Source of the DNA: Membranipora membranacea
Taxonomy: Eukaryota > Bryozoa > Gymnolaemata > Cheilostomatida > Membraniporidae
Direction of reading: 5' to 3'
Length of the DNA stretch: 64,000 nucleotides
NCBI GenBank assembly: GCA_914767715.1
Contig: OU612072.1
Span: 21,018,001 to 21,082,000, forward strand
Made by a program: the position numbers and the translations under genes. A model generated the notes under the pieces. It was not told the origin of the DNA. It saw only the letters and a list, made by a program, of their open reading frames with translations, and ran no database searches. Positions 42,851-54,250 of this stretch are shown here, piece after piece. Each line of letters opens with the position of its first letter. The first letter of the stretch is position 1.

Positions 42851-43859
42851 AATTAATAGTACATGAAAAAAGCACACACTATCCTTCATCTATAGAAAAA
42901 GCCTTTTTTATGAATACACATAGATACGTCAATGGCTTCTTATTGCTTCTTTTCTTTTTTGTTTTTCTTTTCACATGGTCTAATTTGCTTCATGCATTGA
43001 TCGGTGGTTAATAAAATTCATAATAATCTAACCGCCAAACATGACTAAGCTTCTTTCTCCCTGCTTTATAATCGGCATTGTATCATAGGCACGAAGAAAT
43101 GCTTTCTAAAATTTGAAGACGTAGCTTCCATTGACTAATCAAAAACTGAAAGTGACAGCTGAGCAAATTCGCAGTAACAAGCGTAAGCATGCCTTTATAG
43201 GCAGATCAAAACAGTGTTTATGACCAGAATTAGGTCAAAGACCAATCATAATATACCCCCATCTCTTACTCTAGCTTCTTTGTGCTATACACGAAAACAT
43301 CCTTTTTGATAGCAAACGTCCTGAATCATCAAATTTTCCATGCAAAAACATATATCTGGATTAAATCTGATTCCATATGTATACTGAACCTGGCCATGGA
43401 GATCACAAGTCCCAAGAGCTAAGAGGGCTTTTGATCGACCTGATTCTCCGGGTACAAAGGAAAAGCTGAGAATTTGTAATTTTTTTTGGTTGTGTTATAA
43501 CTAAGTTTTGTATTTAGATTGATCATGAGGTAAAATTTAAGAGAGTACATCTTTTTCTACAACTCTGAGTTTACTGCCAGTGTTGCTGTAAAGTTATTTT
43601 TGCATTTGATTACGGAACAATATAGTGCATTATATTATGAAAAGTAAGGAAGTAGGGGTTCTAAGAAGAAAGTAGGGTAGCACAGCAACCTGACTAACCT
43701 CTGACACTATCCCCAATGATCTAAATTTTAATCAAGCATCACACAATGAAACAATCGAATCGCGAGGTATATTAACTATTTAAGTAGCTTCTGTCCTTTT
43801 AATCACTACTAAAGGCCCATACTGTAAATTGGTTCAACCTGGGTTAACTCGTTACTTTG
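42851..43859. repeat. Duplicated 3' flank of NHL gene B
   Basis: Similar to 20250-20698 beyond gene A, for example 'gactaagcttctttctccct' at 43041 and the 'gcatcaca/tcatg' phrase before 43745, but with an extra roughly 420 bases (43100-43500) not found beside gene A. The 3' untranslated region of gene B must lie at its right end. No other gene is seen. Confidence 0.6.
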
Positions 43860-46800
43860 TTAGACACAAGAATCTGTTCTCTTGTCATACTTCTTATTAT
43901 GAAGACATGAAGAAGTCAGCACCAGCTCAGCGTACGCTCCTGTCTTTGTCTTAGTTGGATAAACCACCCTGCATGAATCATAGAAAGAGAGAAAAGTTTG
44001 GATACTGCTCAGTTTGTCTCTATATTACTTACTCCCTTCACTTAGGTACAAAAAATCTGAGACTTGCCACAGAGACTAATCTTAGCATAGAATTCCATAA
44101 GGATCATTGCACAATTAAAACAATTGAAATCAAAATACCACGCTTTTAAATAAAATCACTCACGGTGGTATCCTAGTGATGACCAGCATGCTCAGAGTAG
44201 GATATCTGCTCCGTTCAATGAGTCTGTCTGTCAGTCTCTGTTTCAGTGCGTTCGGTATTTCTGTTACTGAACCATTGAATGTGACATCAGTAGACCAGGT
44301 TACTGTCAGGGTATCATTGCCACAGCTCAGCCTAGCCTGAGAGCCAGCCTGTGGACTGCAGTCTAAAAAATGTAAATTCAACCATCTTAAGAGAGTTTCT
44401 TGAATGAATGACAAAAGATGATTGTCACCATATCAGTATACAGTCAGTAGTATACTCATACTTTTCAAAAACTGAGTCTAAGACATTGCGTAGCTTGTTG
44501 TACTATTTTATATAGATAGCACACATTGCTGAAGAGAGCTACCTTATTTAACACTATCTCATAAAACGAGAAAGTCATAGCACCATGCATGAAATCGACC
44601 GAAGTTAAGACTTATGGGTGTATTTGAGTCATATTTAAAGATCAGTGCAGTGTATATTACAAAGAAACAACATAACACGGTGGACTTAGCACAGGCTTAT
44701 TTAAACCTATGCAACAACTTCTTCTTTGCCACATGGTGTAGCTTGGCAGCAATCATTTACTATCAGCAATTTATAGCTCTATTTATAATTTCGCGATTAT
44801 GGGAAATTTGGCACGGTTGCCTTCAAACTAGAATTGCCTCGGTAAGATTATATCTTTAGTTCAATTGGTAAGAAAGCACTTACTGTGTTGACATATTTCC
44901 TTTATCTGGTTGACATTGCTATTAGCGAGGCTTGTTAGAGTGGCGAAGGCAACCTTATCAGTCAGCACTGTACACTTAATATCATACTCAGCAACCAGCT
45001 CTATCCGTCTCAGCAACAAGTAATCTAAAATGTCAATAAATTAGTGATGACAGGTATTAATGTTCTGCATAATATGTTGAATTCACAATCTGCCCAGTTT
45101 TGACTGAATAGGTTCAAACATGAGTGAATGAGTTGACTTGACGTCAAAACTTACTCTACCATAGAGAGCCCAATAGGCCAAGATTGATCATATTCTGTAC
45201 CTTTGATCTCTACTTTCAGTGAGCAGTTTCCATTTTCTCTATATATGTGATAATTGTAGACCCCAACAGGTAGTTCCAGTCGATGTACGGTGCCATCTAG
45301 TGTGAGATCAAGTGCTGATAGCCCAGTAGAGGCAGAGACAACTCCTCTGATTACTTCCGGACACTCATTGGATTTGGAGGTTGTGCCTGTTTAATCAAAA
45401 AACGATGCTGTTGTTAAAAAATTCAACTGGCTAGATTACAGAGAGTTGCTCAAATTATCTGTCAAATAAAAAAAATTGATTGAAAATCTACAGCAACCTT
45501 CCAGAGGCTTTGAACTATGCAAGCTAAGCTTAACAAACGATAATACCATAAGAGTGGGTTCACAACTCCGGTTGAAATATATTTGAGAAGGCTGTGAGTA
45601 TGTTATGTTCTGTGTACAACAAGGTATTAAATTGACAAGCTCAAATTAGCAATGAATCATTCATAATTATACTCACCATTATTTATGACTTTAATATTTA
45701 TAGTACAGTTGTCTTCATAAATGACATGAGTTCCGACAGCTAAACTTGTGTTTACACTTGGAGTCACCTTGAATAGTGCTCGCTCCTCTTCAGATTTCAC
45801 AAACAGAGTCATGTTTATGTCCTGGCAAGGCACTCTAGTGGTAGTTCCTACAGAGTAAAATAAAAAATGCATCATTTGTGTGACTTTATTGTTTATAATG
45901 GGCCCAGTGCGAATAATATCTACTAGTAATATTTTCGATGGGGTGTGGAATTTGAGAATATGTGCTTTTGTACCAAGTAGGATTATGATAACAATATCAA
46001 TTTTGTCTGTATCTGACCTTCAATGAACGAGGAGGTATTAAACTGACAAGCTCAAATTAGCAATGAATTATTCATAATTATACTCACCATTATTTATGAC
46101 TATAACATTTATAGTACAGTTGTCTTCATAAATCACATGAGTTCCGACAGCTAAACTTGTGTTTACACTTGGAGCCACCTCGACTAATGCTCCCTCCTCA
46201 TCAGATGTTACGTACAATGTGATGTTTCTGTCGTGACAAGGCACTCTAGTGGTAGTTCCTACAGATTAAAATAAAAATTCATCATTTCGATGAGGATTCT
46301 ATTCAATATAGGAGAACAAATAATGTATGGTACAATTACATTTAGTTTTGGATACAAGTTTAGGTGCTTGTGTACCGGGTATTTGAGGTGGTAGGCTTCA
46401 TTTAACGGACAGCAAGTTATTTTAATAGCTAGCTCAAATTGGCAATCAACTATTTTCATTTGTACCCACCGTTATTTATGACTATGATGTTTATAGTACA
46501 GTTGTCCCTATAGATGACATGACTACCCACTGCAAATGCAGTCTGCTGGCCAGGAGCTGTATCGACCAGTGCTCTCCCCCCATCAGATGTCAAATAGAGT
46601 GTCTCGTTACTGTCCTGACAAGAGGCTCTGGTGGTAGTCATCTGTGTAGTAGTTGATGGTGTGGTAGTTGTAGGTATTGGCGTAGTTGTAAGTTTTGGAT
46701 CTAGAAAATTTGAATATTCAATATCATGGAATCAATTTTTAAACACCTTTGAAACAAAATCAAAAGAATATTAAAAAACTTGGTTCAACATGAATATAAA

Positions 46801-48983
46801 CAGAATTTCCAAGGCTGCTACTCTACTTTATAATTTAATTATTTCATATCTCATTTATTGGGGTAATCTTTTTATGTGAGGCAAAAGTGGTAAATTTGTT
46901 CATTGATATAATATTTAGTAAAATCAGCTATATGTTGTCTCACAAGATTATCAGGCGGGAATAGCTAAAGTGATAAAATGGACCAGCAAATATCACCTAT
47001 AACTTCAACTTGAGATAACAGAGATAGCATTAAACTATCAATATATATATACAGCGTACTCACATATGAACTGCTGGATCTTGTTGGATTGTCCGACGTA
47101 CAGAGAAGTATCAGTGATAATTAGAGACCTGGGAGAACTCAGGCATCCTGAGCAGAGATCCGGTGTGGTGACTTTGTCTGAGTTCATGTCTATAAGTCGG
47201 ATCCTGTTATTGTAACTGTCAGCCACAAGCAGTGTCTGATTACCTATGAATACGAGGTCATCTGGGTAGTAGAATAAAGAGTTTAGTAGAGAGCTGTCTG
47301 CGTAGCCTGAGTTCCCTGGTGACCCGGAGATAAGTGTTATTATCTTCTCTCTGTATGTGATACGGTAGAGAGCGTGGTACGCTGCTGTGACATACAGATC
47401 CCCGTTGTCATCCTGTGTCAGGTATGTGATAGACTGGAGTCGGTCGGACTTAACGAAAGTACCGACAGAGGCTGAGCTTACATTGACTGTCCTCACGGCA
47501 TTGTTACCGTCATCAGTGACGAGAAGCTGATCGACATCATTCTTGTCTATTGTTACAGACCAGGGACTGGTGAACTGACCTGGGAGACTGTCTGAGTATC
47601 CTGCTGACTGACACTGTCCAGAGAAGACAGAGGTGAGGCCTGTGTGACGGTTAATATCTCTCAGACAGTGATTATAAGTGTCAGCTACAGTTACACGCTT
47701 TTCTGTTATCTGTGTGAACCCTTTGATAATTTTAAATCTAGCCTCAGATCCTCTCCCCTCTCTGTATCCGTACTCAGCAGTGTTCCCCGCTATGGTCGTA
47801 GATGTTGTGCTATTGCTGGTCTTCAGTGAGTAGCGGTCTGTGTGCAGGATGTGACCGGGTTTGAAGAGATCTTCTTCCATGTGATAAACATAGTAAGAGG
47901 TGGTGGTGAAGTTTGAAGCTGTAGATCTCTCTAATCTGTAAGATTAATATTATTATGTAAATGGACGATGTTTGTTAATTTGATCGTATTAACGCAGTAT
48001 TTATTGAACAAAAAAACCACAGATATTGCAAATGCAATTTTTTAAATTCATTATTTAAATGAAGTGTATTTTTCGTATTCTAAGTATTCATGTGCTGGTG
48101 GGTGAATCAAAATAATACAGGATTATTAATTTTTCCCAAAATTGATTCAAATGGATAATTGTGTTTTCTATCAACCAATTAAATTTAAATGCAGGTTATG
48201 CACCAGACACCAAAATATATAATATTTTACACGCGGCTTTTGTTCACAGTAAATTTTGGTTATGTTGAGTTGTCTCGTGTTATACATAATCAGAAGGCAA
48301 TACACAAAATTTCAATTGAGCGACCTAAATTCAAAATCTTGAGTAAAACAGATGTTGCTTCAATTAATCAACAAAAATGTTTGCAATGTATACATTACAA
48401 AAAAGTAACAGTTTGTACCATAAGTAATGTGTAATATCACAAATCACAAGAAGGAATGAAACGATCAAATGATTAGTTCACTGTACATTGCCTATCCTGA
48501 ATCTGATAATTTTACTAAAGGATAATCTAGCATAGACCTCAGAAGGCTTTCAAACCCCTATTTATTATCAAAGTGACCTGGATAGGTATATAAACATCAC
48601 ATCAATGTAAAGTGACTCACCGATCAACTAGAGACTGCGTATCCTGATCCATACACCACCCGGTATTTAGTGTCACACAACATAACGCCTGTCAAAACGA
48701 TGATGGTATTAATTAAGTTTGTTACAATAGAAACTAACAAGGTACTTTAGGTTTCGGCGAGTGGACATCACCCATATGAAGAGAATACTGATTCCCCATT
48801 GAGACCCTCTGCACACTCGTCATATAAGTGTTATGTCAGGGTTAAAGCATGCCATGCTTGTAATCTTATGTACTATATCTACTTCTTTTTTTTCAGGATT
48901 ATTACATAATATCAATTTTAAGGTTGTAACAGTATTGCAATTCACATTGTACTTACAAGGAATAGTGCCAGTCTCAGCTCCAT
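43860..48983 (-). CDS. Secreted NHL-repeat protein, paralog B (complete, 10 coding exons, 724 aa)
   Basis: Coding exons on the minus strand: 48983-48957, 48688-48621, 47935-47064, 46700-46470, 46258-46088, 45847-45677, 45386-45201, 45024-44884, 44362-44164, 43968-43860. They sum to 2175 nt, in frame, with AG/GT at every junction and the same phases as gene A. The signal peptide exon is identical at the protein level (MELRLALFL). The propeller exon gives DTYNHCLRDINRHTG, LLVTDDGNNAVRTVNV, DLYVTAAYHALYRIT and SYNNRIRLIDMNSDKV. The Thr/Pro linker (PKLTTTPIPTTTTP) precedes the first PCQD/CTIN module, whose start has become SCQDSN. Compared with A there is one additional 171-nt module exon, one codon less in exon 3 and one less in the exon homologous to A exon 7. 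It ends in KYDKRTDSCV. Introns are also similar to those of A, so the duplication is fairly recent. Probably secreted; ligand unknown. Confidence 0.9.
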
Positions 48984-49159
48984 GATTTTCAACAGGCCGA
49001 ATATCTTCATCGGACTATAGCAATATTAATTCTACCGCTCTAGTCTCTCCTCAGTATGGTAAGTGAATGAACTGGCAGTGAACATAAGCCCCCTGCCGAG
49101 GTATTTAGCTAGCGGTACCTAATATTTAACCAGTTATCTTTTATGTGCGTCAAACTTCA

Positions 49160-49226
49160 GATAAGAGAGCTGAGTAAACCTTTCTCTGCCTGGTACTAAA
49201 TACTGTTGACGTAGGAATCTCTTATC
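49160..49226. promoter_or_regulatory. Inverted GATA-site pair upstream of NHL gene B
   Basis: GATAAGAG (49160-49167) and CTCTTATC (49219-49226), 177 and 236 bp upstream of the start codon, identical in spacing to gene A. The bases between are also conserved with A, so the pair may be kept by recent common origin alone. Confidence 0.5.
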
Positions 49227-49239
49227 AGTGTAAACATTT

Positions 49240-50800
49240 AAAGGTAGCTATATTGGTTTTAACAAAGTCCCCAATATTGAACCAGGGTACTGCTGTGTGC
49301 GTCAGAGACCTGATTAGAAGGACAGGTGAAACTTTCACTGCTCAGTACTCAATCATGCTAAACAATGATTCGCTCATCACTGTAAATGTTACAGGAGGCA
49401 ACAAACTGAAATTCTATAAAGATGAATGTACATGTTGGCATGCCTACCTGAGTTTCACTTGATGAGGCCCGATATTTACAAGTCTGAGTCTGTTGCATCA
49501 ATTGAGCTAAAATGATAATAAGGAATGACAACTCTTTGTTTGTCATCAATATCTCTCTAACGGCACACAATTCTTGTGGTGTTATTAATGGTGTAACAAT
49601 GACACCTGTACCTGTAATTGCTGACAAGGTTTATCAAGTGGCCTGAGATTTACGAGTGTGAGCTGGTTTGATCAACTGAGCTACAATGATATTAACGAAG
49701 AATGACAGCACACAATTCTTGCGTGTATCAATTTTAGCCAATTTATTAATCGCTATTTTTTATCTAATTGCATTGCATGGATCCCATGAAATCAAACTAT
49801 CTCAACCTTACATAGCAGCGATAAGATTTTGTAGTGTCCAACTTCGATCCTTACACTTCTGTAAATACCTAATGCCGTTATCTTGTAGAAACAATTAATG
49901 GTGAGATCATATGATTGTTATCAAAGTGACGCAACTCAGTCATGTGGAAGCTGGGAATATTGAATTCATTGACGCAAACTATACAAATACTGCTGATCTT
50001 GTGCTTATTATTGGGAGGGCGTTATAGCTCAGCCCCTCCCATATTTAATCAACATCAACCCAGTGAATGTTATGGATTCTTATTCTCGGTCACAACTAAA
50101 CAACAAGATACTATCTAGAGATATCCTCTGACTCACTCTTCAGATATCAGATATCAAACCATATATCCATAGAATGCAGGATTAAAGACATTGAAGGGTG
50201 CGAGGGATTGAATAGGCTATCAAGAATTGCCTCCCAATTGGACACAAAATTATCCCTGAGCCAGCGATCGCCTGGCAGTTAATCTCACGCAGGGTAAACA
50301 ATTACAATTTCTTCATAAACATGGGATGATGGGGCTGCTTAGAGAGCATGTTGCCGAAGCTATGGGTAAAATTCAATTTTAAAGCAAACAGTTTACTGAG
50401 ACTGCGCAATCTAGCAGTATTATTGCTGCAGTGTTATGTGGCTAGTACAAACTTTATATAACCTGGTATCTTAACCAGAGAGCATACCTGCCATGTAAAC
50501 CGATAGCAACTATGTGATACACAGTCATTCAGAAGAGCAGTTATTTTAAAAATTTATTCAAGGCTGCCGTTTGTCTCAACTATTAATAATCTGTACGTTT
50601 TTACCAAGTGACATAGTATTAGGAAAAGCAGCTAATTTTGTATGACCGCTACGCGCGCATAATTAGGGAGCTTGATCATTTTTAGTAATCTGTGGCATCC
50701 ACGGGTTGTTGAAAGACATGAAAGTTCAATAAGAAAAATGAACTTTATGTTTCTGTCAAAAAGACAGTCATCTTAGCATTCCTTACAATCAGTGGCGTAT
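49240..50800. repeat. Duplicated 5' flank of NHL gene B and block resembling 3590-4740
   Basis: Left part matches 25600-26450. From about 49720 it matches 3590-4740 and 36540-37690 in diverged form, for example 'ttatgtggctagtac' and 'actttatataacctggtat' at 50434-50469. This shows that the duplicated unit repeats: flank block, GATA array, NHL gene, flank block. No gene is recognised. Confidence 0.65.
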
Positions 50801-52370
50801 ATTAGCACTCACGGCCCACATGATGATGCAATATAACAAACACTTATTGGGACATTTAACCTCTAGTAGTTTGACACCCCCATACTTTTGGTAAGCAGTA
50901 ACAATGCCGTAATAATCCAAGACTTTGTTTTATTGTGTTTAGAAAGCTATACCAGACCCTCCCCCTTCAATGTTTGTGTCAGTGGTCCTTGCTTTTCGCG
51001 GTGGAGAAAATTAATATTATGTATTTTTTAATTTGGCGATAGCCTTGAATTTCTAATGCGCTTCAAACCTCTGATAGGAGAAGGAAGTAATCCTTTCACT
51101 GCTTAGTAATCCTAGGCTGTTGACATATTATTTCTCTTATAACAGATCATTCAGAGATCACAGACCAGCCTCTTTTAAAAAGTATTTCGGGAAAAGTAAT
51201 GACTATAAATGTTTTAGACTACATTAGACTATAATTTCATGAAATAATGTTGAGCTGCGATGCATCGGTCTTGTGATTAAAAAAGTAATGGTGCTGGTAG
51301 GGCATGGCCATTACGTCCAACTTTGATTTGAGTTGTTACCAAAAAAATGCATATTGGAAGGCAGACTCTCATAATTACTTTGTATTTACACAATTACTAT
51401 CTTATCTCGATCCATAGCACCATGAAGAGTGAAGGAAAGAATGCATGTGTGCATTGCATTGTGCGATACATAAAAATTTAGTTATCACAATTTTGACAGC
51501 CAAAAAACAAAATGATTGAAGAAAGGAAGACCAAAGTCGTGTCCTCTTCCACTAGCAATGGTAAGCCTTATATCCAACCCAACGGCAGTCATTATTTGGA
51601 GGACTTGAATAAATAGAGACGATGCTGGGGACTAGGGAACTAATACAGAAATTCTCCTCGATAATACTCATTATATTCATAAACTGATTGTCTCGGTCTG
51701 AAGCAGGACATCTGACCACTCATTGCATCAAGACAAAAGGTAGGTGTATGAAGCTAAATATGCAGCCTGTTAACATATTTTGATCTGTTCCTGCAATACA
51801 CCGTAATCATTCAAAGTAACGCTAAGTGATTGCTTAGAATTATCAATTTTATAGAGCAGCCTACACAGCTTTCCTATTAAATCAAAGTCATGCTTAACAA
51901 ATTTTGTATCTCTTATCAATCAAGTTTCAAGGAAGCGAAATTGGACCGACTCATGTTCCTTGTCACTGACCAAATTCTTTATATAGTTTCAAAGCTGCAT
52001 GGCGCCTAAAGTATGTGATGAGAGCACCAAGTTAGCTTTTTTACTGCTTGGCACTGAACCCTGCTAATGCGTATGTAGGCAGATAACTCTATTTTTTGCT
52101 ATCTTCGTCGCATATTGGACCCACTAGGGGCCGAATACCCAAGCAGAACAGACACACAGGCTCAACTCAAAAGGCCGCAAAATATATTTCAGGGCTAAAA
52201 TTTGAACTGGAGTAGCAGATTTATGTCTAAAAACTGTAGTGTGTTGCGAAAACCATCAACTCAGCAGAAATACTAGTTTATCTAGTCTTCTTGAGTTTTG
52301 TGACGTCATTTTACCTCAAGATTTTATTGTGCATATTTCTGCATCCCGTTGTTTCAGTGTATGACAAAAC
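50801..52370. other. No gene recognised
   Basis: AT-rich sequence. A diverged single GATA module is visible at 51070-51142 (gataggag, later 'tttctcttataac') and a lone 'tatctcttatcaat' at 51908. Otherwise nothing I can support. Confidence 0.4.
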
Positions 52371-52556
52371 GCAGGGTGGGTGCGGGAGGGGTGCGGGAGG
52401 GGTGCGGGAGGGGTGCGGGAGGGGTGCGGGAGGGGTGCGGGAGGGATGCGGGAGGGGTGCGGGAAGGGTGGGGGATGGGTGCGGGAGGGGTGCCGGAGGG
52501 GTGCGAGAGGGGTGCGGGAGGGGTGTAGGAGGGGTGCGGGAGGGGTGCTGTAGCCC
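52371..52556. repeat. 11-bp GC-rich minisatellite, about 16 copies
   Basis: Unit GGTGCGGGAGG and variants in tandem on the plus strand, followed by two copies of 'tagcccctccca'. Eleven bases is not a multiple of three, so all frames stay open and code for Gly/Arg/Cys or Pro/His/Arg repeats; the frames 52291-52566 (plus) and 52311-52652 (minus) are artefacts. Confidence 0.95.
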
Positions 52557-52599
52557 CTCCCAGTAGCCCCTCCCAGGAGTGAAAGTGTAAATAATATTC

Positions 52600-53590
52600 A
52601 TACAGGGACTGTTGTGATGGAAATTTAGGTATTTTTTCGCGCAGGGGAACAATTTTTTGAACAGCTTTTGCGCCCTGTTATACTGTTCAAGTTACAGCAC
52701 TCATCCTCCCGCGAACGGGGAAATTTTCGCAAATGATTGTGAAATGAAAAATTCAATATTGTACATTTCAGCCATAATGCAGGAGCACTTGTCACAAAGG
52801 GAATTTTTGATATAAATCTGCCTTTCGTCGACAATGACTGTTTTGCAAGAAAAAATAATGATTATAATGTTGGAGAATTTTGTAAAATTAACATTCAAAC
52901 GTTACTGTTTTGTGTTATTTCGAAAGGACAGAAACTTGAAAAAGTAGTAAGAATGGCTGAGAAGATTAGCTACATGCATAATACAGAATGACCACTCCAC
53001 TATTTTGAAATATCTTGGCTTGCAGAGTGCTATGCATACTCGGTTCTCCACATAACAAAAGGGGAATCAAAAATAATGTGTAATAACCTTTACAGGCATG
53101 AGGCCACAATTAGGCCCCCGCAAAATATTACCAATTAGGCCGCAAAATATTACCAATTAGGCCGCAAATTATTACCAATTAGGCCGCAGGTTACCCACAG
53201 CTGCTTTACATTATAGTTGCATGTTGTTGGTAGGAAATGACCTCTTGACCTCTTGATAGTTGAATCAGCTTGAGGAGAAAAGGAAAGAGGTGTCAACTTA
53301 CTGTGACCTACTGTGACTTACAAGCCTTTTGTCATTTACTGGCGTCCACCAACCAAATCCGACAGCCTACTGGAAAATCCATTCAACCATTCATCTCACA
53401 CGACTCATCACCAATTAAACTATTCAAAAATATAGAGTTTATTATTCTTCCCCCTGATGTTTTGTGGCATTTGTTCATGTGGCATTTCTAGTTCTTATCA
53501 GTAATCAGAGGAAACAATAATGCGGTCAATGTGTGCTGCCTGTGTAACTCAGTATCAAGAGTTAAATTCAAGAGGTTAACAACATTTTAC
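52600..53590. other. No gene recognised; one short tandem repeat
   Basis: Within it, 53107-53188 is a 22-bp tandem repeat of the type CCAATTAGGCCGCAAAATAT, plus two bases, about 3.7 copies. Minus-strand frames at 52625-52898 have no recognisable domain. Confidence 0.5.
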
Positions 53591-54092
53591 TTTAATTGTA
53601 CAAAAATGTAGCCTGAGGCCCGGGCCGGTTTGTGCGTAGCTGCTGCTACTTGATATCCCAATATAACTATAAAGTTTGTTGGCATCAACTTAACAGGACA
53701 AAATGTTGAAGGAAGTGACAGATTTTAATCCACATGATTGTTTTAGGCTGGCAGGCTGCCAGATAAAAAGGTTTTGCAATGCAAGTGTGCAGCCAAGCCA
53801 TTAATATCTACTGCCATCCAACAATATCAGATTAATATCAAGGCATTCCATTCATACCCAGCAGGGAGCGAGGAAGTTCAGCAGTTACTAAACTTATCTG
53901 GTCGGTAGGAGAAGCACATCACATAACAAAATAATATCTTAACACCAGAACTAAGCCAAAGGAATCAGAACGCAGTGCATCGTCTGTAGATAAGAGACTA
54001 TAATGTAACTATAAATATTAATCTGTAAATATTAAACAGATTACTGTCTAAGGAGGAGTGATTGAGCGGAATCGTTTTAAGCTTTACCTGAG

Positions 54093-54216
54093 GGATCACA
54101 GGGGACCAGCTCGATACTCTGAAGGATCACAGGGGACCAGTTCATTACTCTGAAGGATCACAGGGGACCAGCTCATTACTCTGAAGGATCACAGGGGACC
54201 AGCTCAATACTCTGAA
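54093..54216 (+). repeat. Four exact-length 31-bp tandem units
   Basis: Units begin at 54093, 54124, 54155 and 54186, each starting GGATCACAGGGGACCAG and ending in ACTCTGAA. The same position in the related block (60944-61005) has two units and the other family members (near 56490, 57910 and 63590) have one, so the unit number varies among copies. A splice-donor-like GTAAGT follows 27 bases after the last unit. Confidence 0.9.
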
Positions 54217-54250
54217 GGATTCAAGCCTCAATTATCTGTTATGGTAAGTG
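54217..54250 (+). other. Conserved splice-donor-like site (first of five)
   Basis: The phrase 'attatctgtta', a few bases, then GGTAAGT or GGTAAGC recurs after the 31-bp unit at 54244, 56549, 57979, 61033 and 63648 (position of the GT). The match to a metazoan 5' splice site is good at each. This could mark the 3' end of a non-coding first exon in each repeat, transcribed left to right, but no partner acceptor or coding exon is identified. Confidence 0.35.

Noticed and set aside
44160-44414. Separate 84-codon gene on the minus strand
   Set aside because: It is exon 9 of NHL gene B read through its upstream intron.
52291-52652. Gly/Arg/Cys-rich plus-strand and Pro/His-rich minus-strand frames
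   Set aside because: Artefacts of the 11-bp minisatellite, whose period keeps every frame open.
54093-54216. CRISPR-like direct repeats
   Set aside because: Units abut with no spacers and the genome is eukaryotic.
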